DNA of 39,087 nucleotides from DATCIH01 sp036507955 (GCA_036507955.1 DATCIH010000094.1:1-39087), one strand, 5' to 3'; shown: positions 1 through 7,020, numbered from the stretch's first letter. Made by a program: numbers and translations. The notes: a model not told the origin generated them from the letters alone.

Positions 1-69
1 AATTATCATCCAATAGGAAGTTACTTGATTGATGCTTATAACATTGTATACTATCTCATGAATAGAGGT

Positions 70-220
70 TAGATGTTACACACCTGGGTGGGCTCTTATT
101 AGAAGCCTTATACCCGCAAGTTAGCTTATCATTCCATCAGTGAGATTAGATGTTTAGCTGGTTGAGTTTCTTCCACTTGGAAGAATTACTCGTGTCACAA
201 ACGAGGTTGCCAGCTCACTG
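70..220 (+). ncRNA. Candidate IS110 bridge RNA (left-end non-coding region)
   Basis: This non-coding stretch lies directly before an IS110-type transposase start and folds into several helices by eye. GGGT (86-89) pairs with ACCC (112-115) around GGCT (91-94)/AGCC (104-107). AGCTGG (156-161) pairs with CCAGCT (210-215), enclosing a perfect 7-bp hairpin (168-174/179-185) and a 5-bp hairpin (189-193/201-205). IS110 elements are known to encode a bridge (seek) RNA in a non-coding end; in the IS110 subgroup that end precedes the transposase gene. Assigning it here is inference from position and structure. The transposase is broken, so the RNA would be a relic unless an intact copy acts in trans. 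Confidence 0.45.
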
Positions 221-277
221 GTTGATATGGATACTCTATTCTATGATTAAGTCCCTAATGAAAGGAGATAGTTATTT

Positions 278-496
278 ATGTCTAAATTTTTTAATCTACC
301 TGTTATAGGCATTGATGTTTCTGCTGATTTTTCTATGGTTGCTATCTTGGCTCCTAATGGAGATATTTACAGGGATATTTTAGTCCTGGCAGAAGAATTA
401 AAAATGGGGACTATTGAAAAAGTTATGGAGAAAAGTGATTTGAAACTTGGTATAGAATCCTTAGAAAATAATTTTAGACCAGTACTTGCAAAATAA
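278..496 (+). pseudogene. IS110-family transposase, N-terminal stub
   Basis: The first 32 or so residues (IGIDVSADFSMVAILAPNGD at about 11-30) match the start of IS110-family DEDD transposases, including the first catalytic Asp in the GIDVS strand. A strong AAAGGAG ribosome site precedes the ATG. A full transposase is about 400 residues; this frame stops at 72. The rest (after about residue 33) does not resemble the family, and the Glu/Asp/Asp motifs and the C-terminal serine domain are missing. The stub is therefore a broken end of an element joined to unrelated sequence. It cannot be an active recombinase. Confidence 0.7.
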
Positions 497-653
497 AATT
501 TGAGATTTTCCTATTGCTTCTGGTTACAGCTATGTTCTTCATACCCCAATATGATAGAGCAAAAACACGTCGCAGCTTAACATTATATTTTTCTCGAAAT
601 CTTGGACATTTTATATTGCAATCTTTAATTTTAAAAAATCATTTAAAAATATA
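497..653. other. Decayed sequence between the IS stub and the lacI-type promoter
   Basis: No complete gene is visible. One plus-strand frame from about 497 stays open for some 50 codons and begins with a hydrophobic run (LLLLVTAMFF) before a basic segment, but it has no start codon or ribosome site. It looks like a piece of a lost gene. I cannot assign a family. Confidence 0.3.
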
Positions 654-682
654 TTGACATATCACAGGTATTATGTTACGTT
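654..682 (+). promoter_or_regulatory. Probable promoter of the LacI-type regulator
   Basis: TTGACA at 654-659 is a perfect -35 element. The -10 at the normal 17-nt spacing (677-682, TTACGT) is poor, so the exact -10 is uncertain. The 34-bp palindrome begins right behind it, where a bound repressor would block initiation. Confidence 0.4.
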
Positions 683-685
683 TAA

Positions 686-719
686 ATTGTAATTAAGAAT
701 ACGTATTCTTAATTACAAT
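686..719. promoter_or_regulatory. 34-bp perfect palindromic operator
   Basis: The half-site ATTGTAATTAAGAATAC (686-702) is followed by its exact reverse complement (703-719), centred on CG as in LacI-family operators. It sits between the -35 element and the GGAGG ribosome site (721-725) of the LacI-type gene, so autoregulation is the natural reading. In RNA it would form a hairpin ending just before the ribosome site. A related imperfect site lies at 1898-1915. Confidence 0.7.
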
Positions 720-731
720 CGGAGGAATACA

Positions 732-1745
732 ATGGGAAGTATTACAATTAAAGATGTAGCTAAACATGCAGGAGTATCTATAGCAACTGTATCCCGTGTT
801 ATAAATAAGAATTACTATGTAAGCCATGGTATAGAGGTGAAAGTTTCAAATGCAATTAAGGAATTGGGTTATTACCCTAATTCTGTAGCTAGAAGCTTGA
901 AAAATGATACGACTCATAGTATAGGATTTGTAGTGTCTGATATATCTAATAATCACTACACTAGAATCGCAAAGGCATTAGAAAAAGTAATTGAAGATGA
1001 GAAATATAATATCATTGTTTGTAGTACTGAAAATAAAAAGGAAAGAGAAAAAGCCCTAATTGAATTACTTATGAGTAAGAAGGTTGATGGATTAATCATA
1101 AATACCACAGGGAAAAATAGTGATTTTATTTCACAGATTAGTAATAATGTTAATGTTATATTAATTAATAGAAAAATTAAAGGTATTAGTTTTAAAGGTG
1201 ATTTTATTGATAGTAATAATTCTGAAGGCGGATATACTCTTGTATCCCATCTCTTGTCTCTTGGACATAGAAAAATTGCCGTAATAAATGGAAATTTGGA
1301 ATTAAGTACAGGATTGGAACGTTATGAAGGTTTTAAAAAAGCAATGCAAGAAACAGGTTTGAATGTAGAAAATAACTATAAATATCGGTACGACGGAGAT
1401 TTTTCAACTGAATCTGGTTATCAGGGTATGGCAAAGATTATGAGTCTTTCCGATAAGCCTACTGCTATTGTAGTTATGAATAATAGTATGGCAATAGGTG
1501 CACTTAGATATTTTAAGTCTCATCAGATTAATGTACCTCAAGATATTTCTATTGTATCTTACGGTGATATTGATAATATTGACCTTTTGTACATACAACC
1601 AAGCATTGTAACTTTAAATGCACAAATTATAGGAAGTAAAGCAGGCGAAATGCTTTTAGAAAGAATAAAAGACAAATCCATAATTAATAGAGAGGTGATA
1701 TATACTCCTAAACTTGTTATTGGAAATGGAGTGCAAAATATTTAA
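732..1745 (+). CDS. LacI-family transcriptional regulator
   Basis: A full-length (337 aa) LacI/GalR-type repressor. The N-terminal helix-turn-helix covers about residues 4-27 (IKDVAKHAGVSIATVSRVIN), followed by the hinge (LGYYPNSVARSLK, about 47-59). A periplasmic-binding-protein-like sensor domain follows from about residue 61 (HSIGFVVSDISNNHY) and would bind a small effector, usually a sugar or sugar-acid derivative. GGAGG at 721-725 supports the ATG. The 34-bp palindrome directly upstream suggests it represses itself, and a similar half-matching site before the RraA-like gene suggests it controls the genes to the right. The effector cannot be read from the sequence. DNA-binding function is confident; regulon is inference. 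Confidence 0.93.
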   Translation: MGSITIKDVAKHAGVSIATVSRVINKNYYVSHGIEVKVSNAIKELGYYPNSVARSLKNDTTHSIGFVVSDISNNHYTRIAKALEKVIEDEKYNIIVCSTENKKEREKALIELLMSKKVDGLIINTTGKNSDFISQISNNVNVILINRKIKGISFKGDFIDSNNSEGGYTLVSHLLSLGHRKIAVINGNLELSTGLERYEGFKKAMQETGLNVENNYKYRYDGDFSTESGYQGMAKIMSLSDKPTAIVVMNNSMAIGALRYFKSHQINVPQDISIVSYGDIDNIDLLYIQPSIVTLNAQIIGSKAGEMLLERIKDKSIINREVIYTPKLVIGNGVQNI

Positions 1746-1897
1746 ATAGATTTTAAGTAGATTTATATTTGAGGTTTAAGAATATGATTACCTTATAAAA
1801 TTAATATATTAAAAATAATAAAACTAGTAAAATATTGTATTTTTATATTTTATTATCAGCTAAACGTTTTAAATAAATTCTAATTTAAGTTATTTAG

Positions 1898-1915
1898 TAA
1901 GAATACGATTACTTA
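1898..1915. promoter_or_regulatory. Second LacI-type operator candidate
   Basis: TAAGAATACGATTACTTA shares the left half TAAGAATACG with the core of the palindrome at 686-719 and is an imperfect palindrome with the same CG centre. It lies 106 bp before the RraA-like gene, where it could regulate that transcript. A short AAACGTTT palindrome at 1862-1869 is another weaker CG-centred candidate. Confidence 0.5.
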
Positions 1916-1944
1916 GTGTAACTTTTCTAAGGATTTTGTCATAA

Positions 1945-1967
1945 AGATCCATTTAATAAATGGATCT
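1945..1967 (+). repeat. 10-bp perfect hairpin in the RraA-gene leader
   Basis: AGATCCATTT (1945-1954) and AAATGGATCT (1958-1967) form a perfect stem with a 3-nt loop, 53 nt before the RraA-like start. It has only a short T-rich stretch after it, so it is not a convincing terminator. It may be an attenuator-like or stabilising leader structure. Confidence 0.4.
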
Positions 1968-2020
1968 AAGTTTTCAAAATTCTTTTAAAATATAGAACAA
2001 AAAAATGGAGGTATTTTATC

Positions 2021-2725
2021 ATGGACAAGAGCAAACAGGAAATTTTAGAAATGTACAAGGACTTTAGGGTAACGGATGTAAGAGATGGTCTGGACTGGTG
2101 TGGATATCATCATTATGGAACTGTTGATTACAGTATCAAGCCTTTGTGGAGAACAAGAGCAATTGGATTTGCAAGAACTGCAAGATATCTACCTTTTGAG
2201 GGACCTGCGCCAACTGTAACTGGGGAGGAGTACACAAAGTGGTCAAGTTGGTATTATAACAACGTTTGTACTGATAAATGGGCACAAGATATTGAACCTG
2301 GAGATTTTATATGTTTGGACATATGTGGTCTTGATGTTGGTTTAATGGGTTCTAATAATTCACTAAATTGCATGAATAAGGGTGCTGTTGGAATTATGCT
2401 TAATGGAGGTGGTATCAGAGATACCGATGAGGTAATCCTTGAGAAAATTCCAGTATGGTCTAAGCATGTTTCACAACCTATGGATCAGGCACGAATACGT
2501 TATTATGAAAAGGATATTCCAATTGCAATTGGTGGTGTTGTAATATATCCTAATGATCTTATTGTAGCTGATGGAGATGGCGTTGTTGTTGTACCTAATA
2601 AGTTGATTGAAGACGTTTATAAATATGCTTTCCAAGAAATGAAGGGTGACAAAATTTCTAGACGTAAGTTGTATGCAGATAGCAATTTAGATCTTGACGA
2701 AACAGTGATGATAGACAAACTTTAG
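2021..2725 (+). CDS. RraA-family protein (aldolase/decarboxylase-like)
   Basis: A 234-residue member of the RraA/HMG-CHA aldolase family, often labelled dimethylmenaquinone methyltransferase-like. The diagnostic GGGIRD loop (about 126-131) carries the catalytic Arg and the metal-binding Asp. The C-terminal signature GGVVIYPNDLIVADGDGVVVVP (about 172-193) is intact. Enzyme members split 4-hydroxy-4-methyl-2-oxoglutarate or related oxo-acids with a divalent metal, and many also decarboxylate oxaloacetate; RraA itself inhibits RNase E. The catalytic Arg-Asp pair favours an enzyme. GGAGG at 2007-2011 supports the start. With the LacI regulator and permease remnant nearby, a role in sugar-acid breakdown is likely, but the substrate is unknown. 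Confidence 0.85.
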   Translation: MDKSKQEILEMYKDFRVTDVRDGLDWCGYHHYGTVDYSIKPLWRTRAIGFARTARYLPFEGPAPTVTGEEYTKWSSWYYNNVCTDKWAQDIEPGDFICLDICGLDVGLMGSNNSLNCMNKGAVGIMLNGGGIRDTDEVILEKIPVWSKHVSQPMDQARIRYYEKDIPIAIGGVVIYPNDLIVADGDGVVVVPNKLIEDVYKYAFQEMKGDKISRRKLYADSNLDLDETVMIDKL

Positions 2726-2786
2726 ACTATGAAGCTTACAACAACAGTTTATAACCAATTTCACATAAATTTAATAGTATAAATAT

Positions 2787-2820
2787 CTAAGGCACAACCT
2801 TTCAAAAGGTTGTGCCTTAG
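2787..2820 (+). repeat. 16-bp perfect stem-loop
   Basis: CTAAGGCACAACCTTT (2787-2802) and its exact complement (2805-2820) flank a 2-nt loop. There is no T-run on either side, so a standard intrinsic terminator is unlikely. It lies between the RraA-like gene and the permease remnant, where sugar operons often carry RNA-stabilising hairpins. Confidence 0.5.
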
Positions 2821-2887
2821 ACTAAATAAAAGGGGTGACTGTAGTCATGACTTCTTTAGTCAGCTCTTGTATTTAAATATCATATCA

Positions 2888-3058
2888 AAATTTACTATTG
2901 CAATTGCTTTAAGAATGTTTATAGATGCTACTAGTGGAAGTTCTTGGGGGGCTATGTTTTCAATGTCGATACTTTCCTTAGTTCCTATGTTTGTAATATT
3001 CTTGTTTTTCCAAAGGTACTTGGTAGAAGGTATTACTTCCGGAGCTGTAAAAGGATAG
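2888..3058 (+). pseudogene. Carbohydrate ABC transporter permease, C-terminal remnant
   Basis: The frame from about 2888 reads KFTIAIALRMFIDA, SWGAMFSMSILSLVPM, then VIFLFFQRYLVEGITSGAVKG. This is the typical last membrane helix and C-terminal end of MalG/UgpE-type (GtsC-like) inner-membrane sugar permeases. Only about 56 of the usual 270-290 residues remain, without the EAA loop that contacts the ATPase. The preceding 26 codons do not resemble the family. No partner permease, binding protein or ATPase is present. The remnant suggests that a sugar or sugar-acid uptake system once belonged to this cluster and was removed by a deletion. Confidence 0.75.
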
Positions 3059-3154
3059 GTGTATAAGAATCTGATTTAGTAAGAGGATTTAACTTAAAAT
3101 TAAAGCTATTCAAGTAATTTGATTAAAAATAGTCTAGATAAGGAGATAGAGAAG

Positions 3155-3556
3155 TTGAATATAACAGGGCTTTATCATATAGGTATTTACACGAAAGATA
3201 TTGATATATCTTTAAAATTCTATGAGGATATACTTGAATTTACTAAGGAATGGAGAGGTGTCGTAGACCATCCTACAGGTGATGTAGAATCCGCAGTATT
3301 AAGGCTTGGAGATTGTGTAATAGAATTAGTAAAACCTGTGGATTTAAATAGGGTAACTAATATTGCAGGTCCAGTTCAGCATTTTGCCTTAAAAGTAAAT
3401 GGATTAGAAGAGCTAATGGAAGCGATAGAGACAAAAGGTGTTACATTCTCATTTGAAGGTCTCGAAACTATAACTAACTTCAGAAACGGTATAAGGCATG
3501 CTTTTATATTTGGTCCAAGCAATGAAAGAATTGAGTTGGTTGAGGAAATAGGGTAA
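3155..3556 (+). CDS. VOC family protein (glyoxalase fold)
   Basis: A 133-residue vicinal-oxygen-chelate protein with two beta-alpha-beta-beta-beta modules. Candidate metal ligands are in the expected places: His in YHIGIY, Glu in VIELV, His in QHFAL and Glu in RIELVEE. The family includes glyoxalase I, methylmalonyl-CoA epimerase and dioxygenases; the length and motifs resemble epimerase/lyase types but do not decide the reaction. I chose the TTG at 3155 because AAGGAG (3140-3145) lies 9 nt before it; a TTG at 3119 is also in frame but has no ribosome site. It probably belongs with the RraA-like and PPC genes in one catabolic cluster. Confidence 0.8.
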   Translation: MNITGLYHIGIYTKDIDISLKFYEDILEFTKEWRGVVDHPTGDVESAVLRLGDCVIELVKPVDLNRVTNIAGPVQHFALKVNGLEELMEAIETKGVTFSFEGLETITNFRNGIRHAFIFGPSNERIELVEEIG

Positions 3557-3634
3557 GATTCGTCTTTTCTGCTTTTGAGAAGGGCAAATAATATATATTT
3601 AATTATTAAATTATAGTAGGAGGAGATAGATAAT

Positions 3635-4066
3635 ATGGAATATTTTTCGGGACAAAAAATAGGTAAGATATTTGTGTTAAGACTAGATCCAGGTGATTTC
3701 GTATTAGAAAGTATTAAAGAATTAATTAAGAAAGAAAATATCAAAGATGCAGTAATTGTATCAGGTATAGGTACTTTAGATTATTGTGTGCTTCATATGG
3801 TTATGACAACAGGGTATCCACCAGTTGAACATTTTGAACGGTGGAATGATAAACCCTTAGAGTTAGCCTCTATGGATGGATATATTGCAGATGGAGCACC
3901 ACATTTGCATACAGTTGTATCCGATCATGAAAAAGCATATGCAGGCCATCTAGAGGAAGGATGTCGCACATTATATCTTGGAGAAGTTGTAATAATGGAA
4001 GTAAAAGATTTAAGTCTAACGAGAATCCTAAATGATAAAAAAATATCGAAGTTAGTTGTGAGGTAA
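3635..4066 (+). CDS. PPC/DUF296 domain protein
   Basis: A 143-residue single-domain PPC (plants and prokaryotes conserved, DUF296) protein. It starts with the typical GKIFVLRLDPGDFVLESIKE strand-helix and carries the conserved APHLHTVVSDHE...AGHLEEGC block (about 89-112), whose histidines bind a metal in solved structures. In plants the domain is attached to AT-hook DNA-binding proteins; in bacteria it stands alone and its activity is poorly known. A strong AGGAGGAG site precedes the ATG, and a terminator follows at 4091-4125, so this is probably the last gene of its transcript. Its place beside RraA-like and VOC genes hints at a metabolic role; that is inference. Confidence 0.85.
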   Translation: MEYFSGQKIGKIFVLRLDPGDFVLESIKELIKKENIKDAVIVSGIGTLDYCVLHMVMTTGYPPVEHFERWNDKPLELASMDGYIADGAPHLHTVVSDHEKAYAGHLEEGCRTLYLGEVVIMEVKDLSLTRILNDKKISKLVVR

Positions 4067-4090
4067 TTTTAAATTATATATTATTCAGAT

Positions 4091-4125
4091 GGATATCTTA
4101 AGGTTAAATTGAGATATCCTTTTTT
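4091..4125 (+). terminator. Intrinsic terminator after the PPC gene
   Basis: GGATATCT (4091-4098) pairs with AGATATCC (4112-4119) and is followed by six T (4120-4125), 25 nt after the PPC-protein stop. Confidence 0.75.
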
Positions 4126-4235
4126 GCTTAACAACCAATGTATAACCAATGTATGTCATTGTCTTGTACTCTAATCACTTGATATACAAAAGTTATAAGT
4201 GTACAAAGGAATAGCTATATGATTAGTGAAAAGTT

Positions 4236-4346
4236 ATGTTGGTGGGTACTAATCCAACAAGATTTGTTATTTCATCTGTTTTCATTTCAGGTGTAGAGAG
4301 TAAGATACATTTTGTGAAAATTGAGAGAGATAATCTTTTAAATTGA
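4236..4346 (+). pseudogene. Short open frame, possible gene remnant
   Basis: From the ATG at 4236 a 36-codon frame reads MLVGTNPTRFVISSVFISG followed by VESKIHFVKIERDNLLN, ending just before the MIP-channel ribosome site. The composition is protein-like, but there is no ribosome site and an in-frame stop lies two codons upstream of the ATG. It may be the tail of a deleted gene. I do not recognise the family. Confidence 0.25.
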
Positions 4347-4362
4347 ATAAGGGGAGTTAAAA

Positions 4363-5211
4363 TTGAGAAATCATGTATGGGGAGAATATCTAGCTGAATT
4401 AATAGGAACAGCATTTATGATTATGGTTGGTACTAGTGCATCTGCCATGGCAATTGTCTACAATTCTTATAGTGGCGATTATTGGGGTGTTTGCATTGTT
4501 TGGGGACTTGCAGTAACTATGGCCGTTTATTTAGTTGGAGCTATTTCTGGTGCGCACTTAAATACAGCTGTAACGCTAGCTTTTGCGGTATACGGTGGTT
4601 TTTCTTGGAAGAAAGTTCCAGGTTTTATCATTTCACAGATTGTTGGAGCATTTTTAGGAGCAGGTCTTACTTACCAACTATTTTTTCCTGTTATAAATGC
4701 TTTTAATGTGGGCAAGAATGCTACTCGTGGTGCAGTGAGTGGTCTTACTTCCTCAGGTATTTTTTTTACACATCCTAACATTGGTATTTCAACAGGACAT
4801 GCATTTATTGACGAAATTATATTAACTACTACATTGATTTTAGGAATTCTTGCAATTTCAGATAAATGGAATACAAATACCCCTGGTGCCAATTTGGCAC
4901 CATTGATGGTTGGCCTTCTGGTGGCTATGATAGGTGGGTTTGGTGGACAACTTGAGGGTTTTGCAATTAATCCCGCTAGAGACTTTGGTCCAAGATTGTT
5001 TGCTTGGTTTGTTGGCTGGGGTCAAAATGCTTTCCCAGGAGTACAAAGTTACTGGTGGGTACCTATTGTTGCACCATTGATTGGTGGAATTGCTGCTGGT
5101 GCTATTTACAATTACTTTCTCCGTCCTTTTATGCCTGGTAACCTTAAAAGCGTAAAGTCAGCAGGCATAATGAAAAAAAGTGAAATAGAAATTACCAAAT
5201 TAAACCATTAA
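4363..5211 (+). CDS. MIP-family channel, GlpF-like aquaglyceroporin
   Basis: A 282-residue major intrinsic protein with six predicted membrane helices and two half-helix loops. It would let glycerol or similar small polyols (and perhaps water) cross the membrane passively. The second pore motif GFAINPARDFGPR is typical, and the Asp after NPAR marks the glycerol-conducting branch. The first motif reads SGAHLNTAVT instead of SGAHLNPAVT, so Pro is replaced by Thr at about residue 68. The start is TTG at 4363 with GGGGAG (4351-4356) before it. The C-terminal tail (about 25 residues) is longer than in E. coli GlpF. No glycerol kinase gene is adjacent, so the solute may be another product of this cluster. 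Confidence 0.9.
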   Translation: MRNHVWGEYLAELIGTAFMIMVGTSASAMAIVYNSYSGDYWGVCIVWGLAVTMAVYLVGAISGAHLNTAVTLAFAVYGGFSWKKVPGFIISQIVGAFLGAGLTYQLFFPVINAFNVGKNATRGAVSGLTSSGIFFTHPNIGISTGHAFIDEIILTTTLILGILAISDKWNTNTPGANLAPLMVGLLVAMIGGFGGQLEGFAINPARDFGPRLFAWFVGWGQNAFPGVQSYWWVPIVAPLIGGIAAGAIYNYFLRPFMPGNLKSVKSAGIMKKSEIEITKLNH

Positions 5212-5284
5212 AACAACACTTGCATGGTTAAAGGAAGATCCTGGCCAATCATCACCAAGTGCATCTCATATTTTTAATACATAT

Positions 5285-5321
5285 AATGAATGCTAACTTA
5301 GCGTATAAGTTGGCATTCGTT
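5285..5321. terminator. Long stem-loop after the MIP gene
   Basis: GAATGCTAACTT (5288-5299) pairs with AAGTTGGCATTC (5307-5318) with one G-T wobble and a 7-nt loop; three more pairs extend the base. T-runs are weak on both sides, so termination is only probable. Confidence 0.4.
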
Positions 5322-5349
5322 GAAAATCATGTAATCATTGATATGACTA

Positions 5350-5442
5350 TGGTTAGATGCCATTTCTAAAGATAAGCATATTGAAGCTGCTAACAAAATA
5401 AATTCCATGTTAGCTAAAATGATGAAAACTCCTTCAGAATAA
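5350..5442 (+). pseudogene. C-terminal fragment of an unknown gene
   Basis: A frame without a start reads WLDAISKDKHIEAANKINS then MLAKMMKTPSE and stops at 5440-5442, four nucleotides before a strong terminator. That arrangement looks like the true end of a lost gene. Another short readable piece (AWLKEDPGQSSPSASHIF) lies at about 5223-5276. I cannot assign a family. Confidence 0.3.
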
Positions 5443-5445
5443 ATT

Positions 5446-5479
5446 AAACCTGCTAGTAATTTCTAGCAGGTTTTCTCTT
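5446..5479. terminator. Intrinsic terminator (probably bidirectional)
   Basis: AAACCTGCTAG (5446-5456) pairs perfectly with CTAGCAGGTTT (5463-5473), with TTTTCTCTTT continuing on the plus side. It could end transcripts from the left and shield the minus-strand tRNA-Thr transcript. Confidence 0.7.
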
Positions 5480-5559
5480 TAATATTACCCAGTAGGTGTT
5501 TTTGTAGGTGTATTGTTATGTTTTCCAATTCTTATAAGCTCGGTAACCCTTGATATAAC

Positions 5560-5635
<76 letters not shown>

Positions 5636-5672
5636 ATATATAGAGCCATTTTCGCTATATTACTAAAAAATA

Positions 5673-5722
5673 GACCTACTGATTAACCCTTGTTTTCGAT
5701 TATACCACTAGATTAGATCTCC
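5673..5722 (-). other. Possible tRNA-like fragment next to tRNA-Thr
   Basis: A 13-nt piece of tRNA-Thr (GACCTACTGATTA on the plus strand, 5588-5600) is repeated exactly at 5673-5685. On the minus strand it is preceded by GGAGATC and a D-loop-like AGTGGTATAATCG. No full cloverleaf can be drawn, so this is at most a decayed tRNA or a recombination scar. The rest of 5641-6026 shows no gene apart from the short frame at 5906. Confidence 0.3.
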
Positions 5723-5905
5723 TTCAAGCACTAGTATTTTAAATAGGGTTTCCTTATGTAGTTTTATTTCTTTGTACTAATCTATGTTGGATATTAAATA
5801 AATAATCAAGGTTTCTCTACCCCAATTTATATCAAAATACTATTTTCCTTCATTCTCACAATACTTGATTAACTTTCTAGTATCTATAATTTTTAGAAGG
5901 AGAAT

Positions 5906-5986
5906 ATGAAGAAGGAAGACTTTAGGGAGGTGGAAGGGTTATTATTGTTGTACCTATACTCTGGTTTATGGAGCTGGGAACGTTAG
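5906..5986 (+). CDS. Short open frame with a good ribosome site
   Basis: AGAAGGAG (about 5895-5902) precedes an ATG that opens 26 codons reading MKKEDFREVEGLLLLYLYSG then LWSWER. The start loosely resembles the N-terminus of small phage-type proteins of clostridia (KEDFREVEGLLY-like), which suggests a truncated prophage gene. This resemblance is from memory and weak; it may be chance. Confidence 0.25.
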   Translation: MKKEDFREVEGLLLLYLYSGLWSWER

Positions 5987-6026
5987 AATTGTAGATAATT
6001 ACGAATGCAGGGTCATGTTTCTGTGT

Positions 6027-7019
6027 TTACAGATATGTCTCTGACTTTTTCTTTTTTAAAAAACTTGTGGCAAAAGTCAAGCCAAAAAATATCTGGAACA
6101 TTTCGATATAATTTATTAGGAAGGTAAGGTAAACGCCATCTCTGTTGCCATAGATTTTATATTGAATATTGTAGAAGTCCGTATAGAATTCCTTAGGTAA
6201 CGGTAGCACAAACAAACCGTAATAGATGATCATCAACCCAATTATCATTGCAGGAAAACTCATGCTTACTAACCTTGGCAGGTCAAACTTGATCCTATTT
6301 CCGGTTCTGAATTTTGGAATATGATATTCCTTGCCTTTAAAGAAGTCGAATATATTAAATTTATAACCTTTATCAGCTTTGAGTTTGATAATATAATATT
6401 CTAAGCCCAGTAGAAAGCCGAATGCGACATCAAATAACAAAATCATTAAGGTTAAAAATATACTCGAAATACTGTATAACTGTTGAATTTCTCTATTCAG
6501 CCCCCAGAAGTGAGCGAAGGCGCCGAAGGCCACTATTGCAATAATCCCATAACTGATCCAGCGTTTGAGTTTAAGTGATTCCCCTTTCGTCAGTTGCTTT
6601 GAAAAGCATGTTACCACCATATACCCCGTCAAAACATATATCATCATATTGAACAGTTTGAAATGACTCATGAAAATAATAGGGGGTAAATTAGGGATAT
6701 AGGCATTCATAACATCTTGAAAGAAAAAAACTGCTTTCTTCACCACCGCGATATAATAGCAGAAAAAAATACCAGGTAATCCCATTAATAAAAATTTTGG
6801 TATATTAAAACTCCACTTTCCAAGACTGTATCGCTCTCTCAAAAGGAATTCAAACCCCATTATTGCGCCAAAGGCTATATCGATCTTACACATGTAGGTT
6901 TCTACAGTATAGTTCATATCAGCATTTGGTTTTAAAAATATCATCATTATTAATCCCAGAAGGAATAGTAATGAGGAAATAATGAGAGACCGAATCAGTG
7001 ATGCCTTCCATGTATTCAT
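6027..7019 (-). CDS. Polytopic membrane protein of unknown function (paralogue A)
   Basis: A 330-residue protein with about seven or eight hydrophobic segments. The first is at about 9-29 (SLIISSLLFLLGLIMMIFL) and the last at about 298-320. It ends in a basic tail (KKKKSE). It shares long blocks with its upstream neighbour: ETYM-KIDIAFGAIMGFEF-LRE, the GKW-FN-PKFL stretch, IFMSHFKLFNMM-YVL-GYM and INYIEMFQIFFGL. Compared with that copy it carries an extra hydrophilic insert at about 212-235 (LKADKGYKFNIFDFFKGKEY). Its AGGAGG site overlaps the end of the upstream gene, with one base between the upstream stop and this ATG, so translation is probably coupled. I do not recognise the family. Confidence 0.7.
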   Translation of the reverse strand: MNTWKASLIRSLIISSLLFLLGLIMMIFLKPNADMNYTVETYMCKIDIAFGAIMGFEFLLRERYSLGKWSFNIPKFLLMGLPGIFFCYYIAVVKKAVFFFQDVMNAYIPNLPPIIFMSHFKLFNMMIYVLTGYMVVTCFSKQLTKGESLKLKRWISYGIIAIVAFGAFAHFWGLNREIQQLYSISSIFLTLMILLFDVAFGFLLGLEYYIIKLKADKGYKFNIFDFFKGKEYHIPKFRTGNRIKFDLPRLVSMSFPAMIIGLMIIYYGLFVLPLPKEFYTDFYNIQYKIYGNRDGVYLTFLINYIEMFQIFFGLTFATSFLKKKKSETYL

Positions 7020-7020
7020 A

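Noticed and set aside
4134..4154. Direct repeat ACCAATGTAT occurring twice
   Set aside because: Two short copies only, with no third unit and no inverted partner; too little for a repeat family or an att site.
4223..4414. Minus-strand open frame of 63 codons across the MIP start
   Set aside because: It overlaps the start of a clear MIP gene on the other strand, has no ribosome site and shows no family pattern.
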